From a virus, in the IMG/VR virus record IMGVR_UViG_3300020477_001008, positions 178,647-242,646 of that record: a stretch of DNA of 64,000 nt; one strand, given 5' to 3'. Below the pieces are notes generated by a model. That model ran no database searches and was not told the origin of the DNA. It saw only the letters and a program-made list of their open reading frames with translations. Shown here one piece after another: positions 35,743-44,238 of this stretch. The position numbers and the translations under genes were made by a program. The first letter of the stretch is position 1. Every line of letters starts with the position of its first letter.

Positions 35743-36973
35743 AACTTTTTGCGTTGCCCCATTTTCTCATATGTGGTATCGTAATTCTGGAAACTATTAT
35801 GTCTTTAAACCTTGTTGTGAGGTAAGAGATAATGATGTTTATTATATTGATAAAAATAAAAATCATAAAGATAATGTAATTGCTGAATATTGGAATAGTG
35901 AATGGATTAAAGATATTCGAAAAACTATGTTGGAAAATAAACCGCATAAGATTTGTACAGATTGTTATAAAGTTGAAAAAACAACTGGACGTAAGCACAG
36001 AGATGATTATGCTGGATATTTAAAAGATAATACTATAGAGTTTAATGTTGATACTGGAAATAAATGGAATACACCATTAACACTTGATTATAGACCAAGT
36101 AACTTATGTAATTTAAAATGTAGAATGTGTGGCCCTGGTAGTAGTACTGAGTGGGCTAAAGAAATTGAAAGATATAAAAATTCACATTATCAAAATTTAG
36201 ATAAAATGGAAGATGGCACAGAAGTTATAATGATGTCAACGGACAATGCATTTATGTTTGATAGGGAAACAAATGCAGATGACCAATATAAAAATTTACC
36301 TTTAGACAACATAAGAAGAGCCGCTTTCTTAGGTGGAGAACCTTTATTAAATGAAGAAGTTTTTAATATAATGTCTAATTGGATAAAATTAGGAAAAGAT
36401 AATATTAAGATACAAATAACTACAAATGGTACAAGTTTTACAGATAGATGGTTAAAGTTATTTTCTAAATTCAAAAGAATAAAACTTGTAATTAGTTTAG
36501 ATGGTGTAGGTAATACTTTTGATTATATTAGAACAAATGCAAACTGGGATAAAGTTTTAGAAAATTGTAAAAATTTATCTAAATTAGATCATATTACAAT
36601 ATGTTTTAGTTATTGTATACAGATGTATAATGTTTTTGGTTTAGTTGAGATACTTGAATTTTTAAAGACTTGGAAACAACCAAAAGATGATACTCATATT
36701 TTTGAAGTAGTATTCCAAAATTTTCTTTCAACATCAATGTTAGATACAGAAGATTATAATAAAGTTATTTCAGAGTTACAAGATTATAGAAATAAAAATT
36801 TAGATAGAACTATTGAAGTGGATGAAATATTAGGTATTCTAAAGTATGATAGGAATAGAGTTGTATCAGATGCAGAGAAAAAGTATTTTATAAGTTATAC
36901 AAATAAACTAGACGAAGCTAGGAAAACTAGCCTTATTGATTTAAATCAGGATTTTAAAAAATACTTGATTTAA
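35720..36973 (+). CDS. Radical SAM protein 12, N-terminal twitch type
   Basis: ATG 35720 chosen, with GAGAG upstream; a GTG two codons earlier is the alternative. 417 residues: C11, C32-C33 (FKPCCE), C79/C82 (CTDC); core C130, C134, C137 (LCNLKCRMC); LGGEPLL. Last of the uninterrupted array; a tRNA-Glu promoter overlaps its 3' end. Substrate unknown. Confidence 0.92.
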   Translation: MQESDKPKTFCVAPFSHMWYRNSGNYYVFKPCCEVRDNDVYYIDKNKNHKDNVIAEYWNSEWIKDIRKTMLENKPHKICTDCYKVEKTTGRKHRDDYAGYLKDNTIEFNVDTGNKWNTPLTLDYRPSNLCNLKCRMCGPGSSTEWAKEIERYKNSHYQNLDKMEDGTEVIMMSTDNAFMFDRETNADDQYKNLPLDNIRRAAFLGGEPLLNEEVFNIMSNWIKLGKDNIKIQITTNGTSFTDRWLKLFSKFKRIKLVISLDGVGNTFDYIRTNANWDKVLENCKNLSKLDHITICFSYCIQMYNVFGLVEILEFLKTWKQPKDDTHIFEVVFQNFLSTSMLDTEDYNKVISELQDYRNKNLDRTIEVDEILGILKYDRNRVVSDAEKKYFISYTNKLDEARKTSLIDLNQDFKKYLI

Positions 36974-36993
36974 TGGGAAAGTTATTATATAAT
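36965..36993 (+). promoter_or_regulatory. Promoter for tRNA-Glu
   Basis: TTGATT (36965-36970), 17 nt, perfect TATAAT (36988-36993). Predicted start about 37000, 4 nt before the mature tRNA. It overlaps the end of radical SAM gene 12. Confidence 0.7.
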
Positions 36994-37003
36994 ATAGGTG
37001 CGT

Positions 37004-37078
37004 GGTCCCTTCGTCTATCGGTTAGGACAGCGGTTTTTCATACCGCAAAGAGGAGTTCGATTCTCCTAGGGACTACCA
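37004..37078 (+). tRNA. tRNA-Glu (anticodon UUC)
   Basis: GGTCCCT pairs with AGGGACT (terminal G-U), discriminator A, encoded CCA. The anticodon stem GCGGT/ACCGC encloses loop TTTTCAT, giving TTC. D arm TCGTCTATCGGTTAGGACAG resembles bacterial tRNA-Glu. It separates the radical SAM array from the ferredoxin reductase gene. Confidence 0.94.
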
Positions 37079-37096
37079 GAATAAAAAGGAATTAAA

Positions 37097-37864
37097 ATGG
37101 CGTTAGTAAAAGAAAAAGTAACAGAAGTTAAACATTGGTCTGATAAGACCTTCACATTTAAAACAACACGTAGTCCGGGCTTTAGATTTAACAATGGTGA
37201 ATTTGTAATGATGGGCTTAGAGCACGAAGGTAAAAAAATTGTTAGGGCTTATAGTGTAGCTTCAGCAAATTATGAAGATTATTTAGAATGGGTATCAATA
37301 AAAATTCAAGATGGACCGTTAACATCTAAATTACAACATATAAAAGTTGGTGATGAAGTTATTATGATGGATAAAGCAACAGGTACACTTGTAATTGATT
37401 ATTTGAAGCCAGGCCGTAATTTATATCTAGTTTCAACAGGTACAGGACTAGCACCATTTTTAGGTATTATAAAAGATTTAGAAACTTATAATAGATTTGA
37501 AAATGTTATTTTAACTCATACAGTACAATATGAAGAAGAATTAGTTTATAGGGAATATTTAGAATCTTTTAATAAGGAAAAAGAATTTATTACACAAGGA
37601 AATTTTCAATACTTTAATACTTTAACAAAAGGTCCTTGGTTAAGACAAGGTAGAATTACAACTTGGATTAAAGGAAACATATTAACATTATGGAAAGCTG
37701 TTGATAAACCAGAGTTTGATCCAACAAAAGATAGAATGATGATATGTGGATCAATGGGCCTGAATGAAGATTTAATGGAATGGTTAAACGGTACAGGCGC
37801 AAAAGAAGGTAACACGTCAACACCAGGGGACTATGTTGTAGAAAAAGCTTTCGTACAAAAATAA
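37097..37864 (+). CDS. fpr: Ferredoxin/flavodoxin-NADP+ reductase
   Basis: 255 residues, bacterial Fpr length. The FAD-binding RAYSVAS motif (RxYS), the STGTGLAPFLGII nucleotide-binding motif, MICGSMGLNEDL and C-terminal DYVVEKAFV are all recognisable. It transfers electrons from NADPH to ferredoxin or flavodoxin. Reduced ferredoxin or flavodoxin is needed to reduce the [4Fe-4S] cluster of radical SAM enzymes. A [2Fe-2S] ferredoxin is encoded at 58927. Position directly behind the radical SAM array supports that role (inference). AAGGA ribosome-binding site. Confidence 0.93.
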   Translation: MALVKEKVTEVKHWSDKTFTFKTTRSPGFRFNNGEFVMMGLEHEGKKIVRAYSVASANYEDYLEWVSIKIQDGPLTSKLQHIKVGDEVIMMDKATGTLVIDYLKPGRNLYLVSTGTGLAPFLGIIKDLETYNRFENVILTHTVQYEEELVYREYLESFNKEKEFITQGNFQYFNTLTKGPWLRQGRITTWIKGNILTLWKAVDKPEFDPTKDRMMICGSMGLNEDLMEWLNGTGAKEGNTSTPGDYVVEKAFVQK

Positions 37865-37867
37865 TAA

Positions 37868-38653
37868 ATGAAATATTGGCAAAAAAACGTAGATCAAAAA
37901 CCAAATTGGCATATTTGGGGTACTGGACAATCTTTCTGGCCTAAAAATTATTCTAATCAAGTACTGAATTGGTGTGACTCAGACAATAAATCTCGTTTTA
38001 ATTTTAATATGAAAACACATAAAAGTAAATTAGAGAAACTAGGATGGACTAATTCAAACATCACGTATTCTTTTAATAAAGAGAGTTTTCGTAGTGATAG
38101 TTTTAGAAAAAAATGTAGTATACTTTTTAATGGATGTTCACAAACAATGGGGACAGGATTACCTTTAGAAAAAACTTGGACAAATCAAGTTGCTAATTAT
38201 TATAAAGTAAATTATCACAATCTTGCAATAGCTGGTTCTGATTGGAATGCTATAGCACAGAGATCAGTATTTTGGTTGCCTAGACTTAAACCAAAAGTAC
38301 ATATTATCAAAGCACCACCTTCACAAAGATTTACTTGGTGGAAGGACCGAGTACTTATAGGGTCTTCTGATATGTCACGGCAAGAATTATTAAAAAATAA
38401 AGCAGTAGTTGATATAATTGATGATGGTGCAAACTATGAATGGATGAGATATTCAGCTATGAAAGTAATAGAAACTATCTGTAAAGATTTAGATATTAAA
38501 TTACTATATGTTCCTATGGGTAGGATCAGTAAATCTAACTCCGGTGATTTAGCTAGAGATTTAGTGCATTGGGGTTGTATTGAAAATGATAAACTAGCAG
38601 ACTGGGTTATTAAAAAAATGAAAGAGAAAAAATATGAAAATTTTATTAACTGA
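37868..38653 (+). CDS. SGNH/GDSL hydrolase-like protein
   Basis: 261 residues. LFNGCSQTMGTGLPLEKTW resembles the first SGNH block (G-x-S-x-T-x-G), with NLAIAGSDWNAIA as a possible second block. No signal peptide. SGNH enzymes remove acyl groups from sugars or lipids. The C-terminal His/Asp block is not obvious, so activity is uncertain. Overlaps the HAD gene by 20 nt. Confidence 0.5.
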   Translation: MKYWQKNVDQKPNWHIWGTGQSFWPKNYSNQVLNWCDSDNKSRFNFNMKTHKSKLEKLGWTNSNITYSFNKESFRSDSFRKKCSILFNGCSQTMGTGLPLEKTWTNQVANYYKVNYHNLAIAGSDWNAIAQRSVFWLPRLKPKVHIIKAPPSQRFTWWKDRVLIGSSDMSRQELLKNKAVVDIIDDGANYEWMRYSAMKVIETICKDLDIKLLYVPMGRISKSNSGDLARDLVHWGCIENDKLADWVIKKMKEKKYENFIN

Positions 38654-39236
38654 TATAGACGGTGTAGTATTAGATTGGGTAAAACATTTTGAAGCTTATC
38701 TAGACAAGTACTATCCAGATAATAAATTAGCAAATCCAAAAGAATTTGATTTGACTTTAAGATATACGGATTTAAAACCAATGTCAGAATCAATGGGTAA
38801 AGATAAAGACTTTATGAGAAATGTAGTTAAAAATTTTAACACTACAGCCTGGATTGGATTTTTAGAACCTTTTAGAGATGCAAAAGAAGTATTACCAAAG
38901 TTTAAAGATGCAGGCTACAAAATAATTGCTTGTACGTCAATGGGCACTGATCCTTACTCAAATGCTTTAAGAAAAATGAATTTAGAACAACATTTTCCTG
39001 GAGTATTTGATCAAGTAGATATTATTCCATTTGCTGAACCTAAAGGAAATTGGTTAAAGCAATATAGAGATTCTGGAGCATATTGGATAGAAGACAAATG
39101 GACTAATGCAGTTGCAGGAGCAGATGTGGGGTTAAATACACTTATAATGAAGCACGAATATAATGCTTTTATGAAGGATAGTAGAATAAGACACGTTGAT
39201 AACTGGCAACAAATATATTCTATAATAAAAAAATAA
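38634..39236 (+). CDS. HAD-superfamily phosphatase
   Basis: 200 residues. Motif I DIDGVVLDW (D7 nucleophile, D9), motif II Thr/Ser in IIACTSMGT, and a distal acidic motif IEDKWTNA, which together fit a HAD phosphatase such as a 5'-nucleotidase-like enzyme. Ends with TAA one base before the next ATG. A second HAD domain of similar type is fused in the protein coded at 48635. Substrate unknown. Confidence 0.75.
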   Translation: MKILLTDIDGVVLDWVKHFEAYLDKYYPDNKLANPKEFDLTLRYTDLKPMSESMGKDKDFMRNVVKNFNTTAWIGFLEPFRDAKEVLPKFKDAGYKIIACTSMGTDPYSNALRKMNLEQHFPGVFDQVDIIPFAEPKGNWLKQYRDSGAYWIEDKWTNAVAGADVGLNTLIMKHEYNAFMKDSRIRHVDNWQQIYSIIKK

Positions 39237-40220
39237 ATGTACGGACAACAAAAACTATTAAGAATTAAAAATATTATTGATATCTATAAGAATGATGCTT
39301 GTAGTAAATGTGGTACTGCGATAGCATCAGATCAAAAAGAGCAGATTCTTCTTTATTCAAGAAATGATGTATCTCCTATTAGAGATTACTATAAAAAGAT
39401 TAATTTCTTATCAGTTAAAATGTTTGTTGGAAATACAAAAGTTTCTCAAGTGAACTTTTTAGATAATAAAGTAAAAATATTACATTCTGAATACTTTAGA
39501 GATAAAGAGTTTCATTTTGATGATACTATATATTTGTTACCATTTTTAAAAGCACTTCATATATATTCAAGAAATAACTTACCTACTACATTAAGAAAAT
39601 TATTAATTGATGATTATAATCAATTTTTAATTAAAGCTGTTCAATCAAATAGTGATTCAGATAATGCAACGTATGGAAAACATATTTCTAATTATAGTCC
39701 ATCAGAGAAGTTAGTAAAAATGTTTCAGAGTGCTAAACCAATTATAGTAGACCAAGAAATAAAAGGATTTGTTTCTCAAAAGTTTTATGAAAAATATGAA
39801 GGACAAGAACTATTCCTTATTATTAATGAAAATTCTCAAGAAAATTTTTTAAATCAATATACAACATCAGATAAAGATAATCATCTTGTTTGGTTAATGA
39901 TAGATGATTTTACTAAATGGTATATTAAAAATAGTGACAATTATAAATTTTTATGTAGTATATGTTTAGGAAAAGCTGAATTCAAAAGATCTAGAAGACT
40001 TTTACCAATATTAGATGAGACGTTTGAAAATAAAGAAATAGTAGATTTAAGACAAGAGTTTAGAGATAAAGTAATTGCTCGAGTTAAACGCGATCAAGAA
40101 GAAACAAAGCGAATGTATAAAGAGTTTAGACCTAAGGCGTATGAAGCCCAATACGGAACTACAGAAACAATTATTAAAGACGGTAAAAAAACTACTATCA
40201 CAAATATCAAAAAAAAATAA
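39237..40220 (+). CDS. Unknown 327-residue protein with CxxC
   Basis: Starts directly after the HAD gene. Contains CSKC near residues 22-25 and CSIC (~240), which could form a zinc site, and a basic, Arg/Lys/Glu-rich C-terminal helix. No radical SAM motif. No family recognised. Located between the HAD gene and the last radical SAM gene. Confidence 0.65.
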   Translation: MYGQQKLLRIKNIIDIYKNDACSKCGTAIASDQKEQILLYSRNDVSPIRDYYKKINFLSVKMFVGNTKVSQVNFLDNKVKILHSEYFRDKEFHFDDTIYLLPFLKALHIYSRNNLPTTLRKLLIDDYNQFLIKAVQSNSDSDNATYGKHISNYSPSEKLVKMFQSAKPIIVDQEIKGFVSQKFYEKYEGQELFLIINENSQENFLNQYTTSDKDNHLVWLMIDDFTKWYIKNSDNYKFLCSICLGKAEFKRSRRLLPILDETFENKEIVDLRQEFRDKVIARVKRDQEETKRMYKEFRPKAYEAQYGTTETIIKDGKKTTITNIKKK

Positions 40221-40224
40221 CAAG

Positions 40225-40230
40225 TAAATA
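40225..40230 (+). promoter_or_regulatory. Late promoter box before radical SAM gene 13
   Basis: TAAATA followed by 8 nt (TACTTGTT) and ATG 40239. One of four cases with 8-nt spacing (also 44821, 48621, 53961), in which +1 would fall about 3 nt before the ATG. Confidence 0.55.
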
Positions 40231-40238
40231 TACTTGTT

Positions 40239-41408
40239 ATGGAAATTAATCTTAAAGACAATAAAACCTTTTGTGCTTTTGGCTTTAAAGGAGCAATGAT
40301 TGAAGTTGATGGCAGAGTAAGGCCGTGCTGTCGTTTTAAGATTAAAAAATCACAAAGATTAAAAGTAAATGAAGATAGATCTATTACTGATATTTTTAAT
40401 TCAGAACTTTATAAAGATATAAGAAAAAAAATGTTAGCTGGCGAAAAAGTAGATGGTTGCCAGAGATGTTATAGAGAAGAAGAAGCAGGATATCTTAGTA
40501 TGCGTTTATCTGATATTATCCAATCAACTAATACTGATGTAGAGTTACAATATCTTGAGTTTGAATCAGGAAGACATTGTAATTTAAAATGTAGAAGTTG
40601 CTCAGCTGATGTGTCAACTAAATGGAATGAAGATATAAAAAGACTTCCATCATTACAAGATCCAGATTTTGATTATGAAGCACATTATTATAATGAAGCA
40701 TTAGAAAAATTATCTAAAGATGAGTGTTCTAAATTAAGGTCTATAAAAGTTACAGGTGGTGAGCCATTTTTAAGTAAAACATTTTTAACTTTTATGAATA
40801 ATATGGTTGAATGGGATTATGCAAAAAATGTAACTTTGAAAGTTTATACAAATACTTCTTTTTTACCAAAAAAAAAGTTTCTTGATCAATTATTAAAATT
40901 TCGAAATTTATATTTGTATATGAGTATTGATGATATTAAAGAAAGAAATGATTATTTAAGATCAGGTAGTGAGTGGAAACTAGTAGAACTTGTAGCTCGT
41001 TATTGGATGGAGTTAGCATCAAAAGAGAAAAAAGTACATTTAGTTGTTAGTAATACAGTGAGTATTTTTAATCTGTTAACTTTAAATGAATTTGATGAAT
41101 GGCTAAAACAAAAAGAAAAAGAATATAATATTTTTATAGAATGCAATTATCAGCCTTTGCATTATCCAACAGAATTAGCATACTACAATTGGCCAAGACA
41201 TATTAAAAATCAAATGAAAGAATCTTTAGCTAGATACAAAAACCCATCTAATAAAATTAAAAGGCTTTATGATTTATTAGATTCACATAAGGTGACTACA
41301 ATTAGTGTTAAAAAGCAATTCTTATCCACTACAAATAGTATCGATTATGTTAGAAATGAGAGTTGGAAACAAGTATTTCCTGAACTTTTCAAGCTATTAA
41401 ATGGTTGA
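40239..41408 (+). CDS. Radical SAM protein 13, N-terminal twitch type
   Basis: 389 residues. C12 (FCAFGF), C30-C31 (VRPCC), C74/C77 (CQRC); core C114, C118, C121 (HCNLKCRSC); VTGGEPFL. Separated from the main array by tRNA-Glu, fpr and three other genes, with its own late-type promoter box and no Shine-Dalgarno. It is the ninth member of the N-terminal twitch subgroup. Substrate unknown. Confidence 0.92.
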   Translation: MEINLKDNKTFCAFGFKGAMIEVDGRVRPCCRFKIKKSQRLKVNEDRSITDIFNSELYKDIRKKMLAGEKVDGCQRCYREEEAGYLSMRLSDIIQSTNTDVELQYLEFESGRHCNLKCRSCSADVSTKWNEDIKRLPSLQDPDFDYEAHYYNEALEKLSKDECSKLRSIKVTGGEPFLSKTFLTFMNNMVEWDYAKNVTLKVYTNTSFLPKKKFLDQLLKFRNLYLYMSIDDIKERNDYLRSGSEWKLVELVARYWMELASKEKKVHLVVSNTVSIFNLLTLNEFDEWLKQKEKEYNIFIECNYQPLHYPTELAYYNWPRHIKNQMKESLARYKNPSNKIKRLYDLLDSHKVTTISVKKQFLSTTNSIDYVRNESWKQVFPELFKLLNG

Positions 41409-41432
41409 CAGATCTGGATTCTATGTTATATT
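41405..41432 (+). promoter_or_regulatory. Promoter giving a predicted leaderless mRNA (gene at 41439)
   Basis: TTGACA (41405-41410), 16 nt, TATATT (41427-41432). The ATG lies at 41439, exactly 6 nt after the -10 box. It overlaps the stop of radical SAM gene 13. Confidence 0.65.
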
Positions 41433-41438
41433 AATAAT

Positions 41439-42086
41439 ATGGAACAGAAACAATACAATTTAAAAACAGCACTTTCTATAGCTTGTGACATTTTTGATAA
41501 GCAAGGCTATGTAAAAGAAATACAACCAGGTAAAGACGTTGATACTAATAAATCCGTTTTATCTAAAAGGTTGGACAAAGAACCTAATTTTGTCCATTCT
41601 AATATAAAAGACATATTAAACTTTAAGCAAGAATTGGTTTTTAAAAAATTGAGTGGTAAATTATCTGACTATGAACATTTAGTTATTAAAATTTTAGAAA
41701 AAGAAAAAATGGATTTAAGAGAAATGGGCATAGTAGCAAGTGTACCATTAATGTATAGTAATGCTATGAAGAAAAGAGCAAAACAAGAAAAATACGAGAG
41801 TTTTCAACAAACAAGTCAGTTTCGTGGAGTACTTGGACAAAAATATTATGCACCAGTTGTATTATTAGACAAGATGTATCATAATAGAGGATTTTGGATT
41901 TACACATTTGTTGAAGATGGTAAGCATATTTTAAAATGGTTAACTGGAAAAGATTATGAAGAGTTTACTAAAGGATCTAAGATTAAATTAAGTGGTGTAG
42001 TTAAATTACATAATACTACAGGATACTATGGTGATGAAACTACATTAAGAAGTTGTAAACTAATAAGGGATATTGAAAATGCATAA
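41439..42086 (+). CDS. Unknown 215-residue protein upstream of DNA ligase
   Basis: The N-terminal two thirds is helical and charged. The C-terminus (KIKLSGVVKLHNTTGYYGDETTLRSCKLI) resembles a beta-strand series of an OB-fold, as in nucleic acid-binding proteins, but no family is recognised. Overlaps the ligase start by 8 nt, suggesting a DNA metabolism role (inference). Predicted leaderless start. Confidence 0.65.
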   Translation: MEQKQYNLKTALSIACDIFDKQGYVKEIQPGKDVDTNKSVLSKRLDKEPNFVHSNIKDILNFKQELVFKKLSGKLSDYEHLVIKILEKEKMDLREMGIVASVPLMYSNAMKKRAKQEKYESFQQTSQFRGVLGQKYYAPVVLLDKMYHNRGFWIYTFVEDGKHILKWLTGKDYEEFTKGSKIKLSGVVKLHNTTGYYGDETTLRSCKLIRDIENA

Positions 42087-43368
42087 ACCTTGGAAAATTA
42101 TACAAGAGCTAGAAGCTGATAATAGTAGATTAAAAAAAGAATCAATTATTAAACGAGAAAGTGATGCAGACAACATTAGATTTTTTGATGGTGTGTGTAT
42201 GGCGTTAGATGGATTTAGAACGTTTGGTGTACAAAAGGTTCCAGTAGCTACAAAAGATGGTCCAGGCATACCAGAAGCAGAATTTTTAGATACTATTCAA
42301 AAATTAGAAGATAGAACTCTTACAGGTAATGATATGAGAGATAAGATTGAAGATTTATGTAATAGATCTAATATGGAAGAATGGAACGATTGGTATAGAA
42401 GAATTTTAATTAAAGATTTAAGATGTGGTGTAACACATAAGACAGTTAATAAGTTTTCTACTTACAAAGTGCCTGTGTTTGAATGTATGTTGGCAACAGA
42501 TTCAGCAAAACACGAAAAGAAAATGGTAGGAGATGTTATTGTAGAACCAAAATTAGATGGAGTTAGAGTTGTAGTTATTTGTGATGTAGATAAAGATGAA
42601 GTAAAACTTTTTAGTAGAAACGGTAAAGAGCTTACAAACTTTCCACACATAAACGAGCAATTTGATGATATGTTAGACCAGATGGGCGAGTCAATGGTGT
42701 TTGATGGAGAAGTAATGAGTGATGACTTCCAAACATTAATGAGAGAGATACACAGAAAACAAGGTGCTAAAACAAAAGATGCAATACTTAATTTATTTGA
42801 TTGTATACCATTAGAAGATTTTAAGCAAGGCGAATGTGGATTATCAATAACAAAAAGAAAACAATTATTAGAAGATTTTAAATATGGACCAAATATTAAT
42901 TTAGTAGAGTATGTTAAAATTAATTTAAGTGACGATGATGGCCAAAAACAATTTGCTGATTACAATAAAATTTGCATTGATAAAGGATATGAAGGAATAA
43001 TGGTTAAACCAATTGGCGGTTTATATGAATGTAAGAGATCTACATTGTGGTTAAAAGTAAAACCATTTATAGAAGTATCATTAACAGTTAAAGCAACAGA
43101 AGAAGGTACAGGACGTAATATAGGTAAACTAGGTGCTCTTATTGTTGAAGGCGAAGATGATAGTAAATTTATTAAAACAAATGTTGGCTCAGGTTTAACT
43201 GATAATAATAGAGAAGAATTTTGGAAAGCAAAAGAAAAGTTAATTGGGCAAGTTGTTGAAATTAGAGCTGATGCTATTACACAAAATCAAGATGCTAAAG
43301 ATGAATACAGTTTAAGATTTCCAAGATTTTTAAGATTTAGAGGTTTTGAAGTTGGGGAGAAAATGTAA
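42079..43368 (+). CDS. ATP-dependent DNA ligase
   Basis: ATG 42079 (MHKPWKIIQELE); a TTG two codons upstream is less likely. 429 residues, similar to T4 gp30-type ligases. The adenylation lysine is K158 in VEPKLDGVRVV. Further motifs include FSRNGKELTNFPHI (motif Ia/III region), FDGEVMSDD, GYEGIMVKP and STLWLKVKPF. Seals nicks during replication and repair. Overlaps the upstream gene by 8 nt and the downstream gene by one base. Confidence 0.94.
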   Translation: MHKPWKIIQELEADNSRLKKESIIKRESDADNIRFFDGVCMALDGFRTFGVQKVPVATKDGPGIPEAEFLDTIQKLEDRTLTGNDMRDKIEDLCNRSNMEEWNDWYRRILIKDLRCGVTHKTVNKFSTYKVPVFECMLATDSAKHEKKMVGDVIVEPKLDGVRVVVICDVDKDEVKLFSRNGKELTNFPHINEQFDDMLDQMGESMVFDGEVMSDDFQTLMREIHRKQGAKTKDAILNLFDCIPLEDFKQGECGLSITKRKQLLEDFKYGPNINLVEYVKINLSDDDGQKQFADYNKICIDKGYEGIMVKPIGGLYECKRSTLWLKVKPFIEVSLTVKATEEGTGRNIGKLGALIVEGEDDSKFIKTNVGSGLTDNNREEFWKAKEKLIGQVVEIRADAITQNQDAKDEYSLRFPRFLRFRGFEVGEKM

Positions 43369-43559
43369 TGAAAGTAAATTATCAAATTTGGTATATACCA
43401 AGAATACAAGACGAATTAGCAGTAGCAAATTTTAATACTTTAGACGATGCAGTAGAACAAATGAATCAACTAAAAGAAAAAAGACCAAAAGCATTTCCAC
43501 ATCATTATATATGGGACGTTACTAAAAAGCAAAAGGTCAACTATGACAAAGAAATTTAA
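43368..43559 (+). CDS. Unknown 63-residue protein
   Basis: One-base overlap with the ligase stop and 17-nt overlap with the next gene. A small soluble protein (YQIWYIPRIQDELAVANFNT), mixed alpha/beta. No function recognised; a conserved-looking phage operon gene. Confidence 0.65.
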   Translation: MKVNYQIWYIPRIQDELAVANFNTLDDAVEQMNQLKEKRPKAFPHHYIWDVTKKQKVNYDKEI

Positions 43560-43767
43560 AATACTTGATAAAAAGAAAGTAATAAAGGAAATACAAATTG
43601 AGGAACCAAAATTTACATATCAGCAGGCAGTTAACCATTTGAGTTCAATTGGTTCGGTATATTTAGATAAACACGGAAAATCAATGCATAAAACAGATAG
43701 ACAAATGCTAGAAGAATCAATTAAAATAGTAGATGGATATTATGATTATATAAAATGGCCGAAATAA
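43543..43767 (+). CDS. Unknown 74-residue basic protein
   Basis: Lys-rich N-terminus (MTKKFKILDKKKVIKEIQ) and a mainly helical body with His residues. Overlaps neighbours at both ends. No domain recognised. Confidence 0.65.
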   Translation: MTKKFKILDKKKVIKEIQIEEPKFTYQQAVNHLSSIGSVYLDKHGKSMHKTDRQMLEESIKIVDGYYDYIKWPK

Positions 43768-44054
43768 TAAATTTAAAAAAATATAGAAACGTAAAAATTA
43801 AAAAAACTGAAAAGCAGTTAAATGAAATTTGGAGACAAATTATGGAAAATGCTTTAGGTAAATTAATGGCAAGTGGAGTTAAGTTTGATGAAAGAACGGA
43901 ATTAGCAGTAGTACCAGCTTTTAAAATTTTACAAAGTATATTATTTAAAGCACACGGTCTTAAACATAATTTAGATAAACCTTTAGATCAATTTATAAAA
44001 CAATATTATGGCAAAGACATACATTCACGTAAACCAACACAAGATAAGGAGTAA
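43755..44054 (+). CDS. Unknown 99-residue protein
   Basis: Helix-rich, with a basic start (INLKKYRNVKIKKTEKQ) and a hydrophobic centre (ELAVVPAFKILQSILFKA) that is probably a buried helix rather than a membrane span. Overlaps the following gene by 47 nt in another frame. Confidence 0.6.
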   Translation: MAEIINLKKYRNVKIKKTEKQLNEIWRQIMENALGKLMASGVKFDERTELAVVPAFKILQSILFKAHGLKHNLDKPLDQFIKQYYGKDIHSRKPTQDKE

Positions 44055-44238
44055 TAAAAAGAATGGTACTAACGAACCTGTTATTACGATCAAAAGAGGT
44101 ACTAAAAATACTTACTGTCACGAAGTTAAAATTCTTGGCCCGTCATCCGTTGTTTATGGCGGTAATGATAAACCTTTGCTTTCTTGTGGCGCTAGGGTGG
44201 TCGTATTAACTGAAGCAGAAGTTGAGGTTGTAAAATAA
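44008..44238 (+). CDS. Conserved small protein of T4-like marine phages (76 residues)
   Basis: Begins with TYIHVNQHKIRSNKKNG and ends with PLLSCGARVVVLTEAEVEV, a pattern I associate with a conserved protein of cyanophages and related T4-like marine phages. Likely all-beta. Function unknown. The ATG is inside the preceding gene; the stop overlaps the oxygenase gene by one base. Confidence 0.7.
   Translation: MAKTYIHVNQHKIRSNKKNGTNEPVITIKRGTKNTYCHEVKILGPSSVVYGGNDKPLLSCGARVVVLTEAEVEVVK

Noticed and set aside
20169-41408. Radical SAM island as a DNA-base hypermodification system.
   Set aside because: No nucleotide-modifying partner (thymidylate synthase-like, glucosyltransferase, PreQ0 genes) is recognised, and the purge of CATG and GCWGC suggests DNA is exposed to restriction. 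Not excluded, but not favoured.
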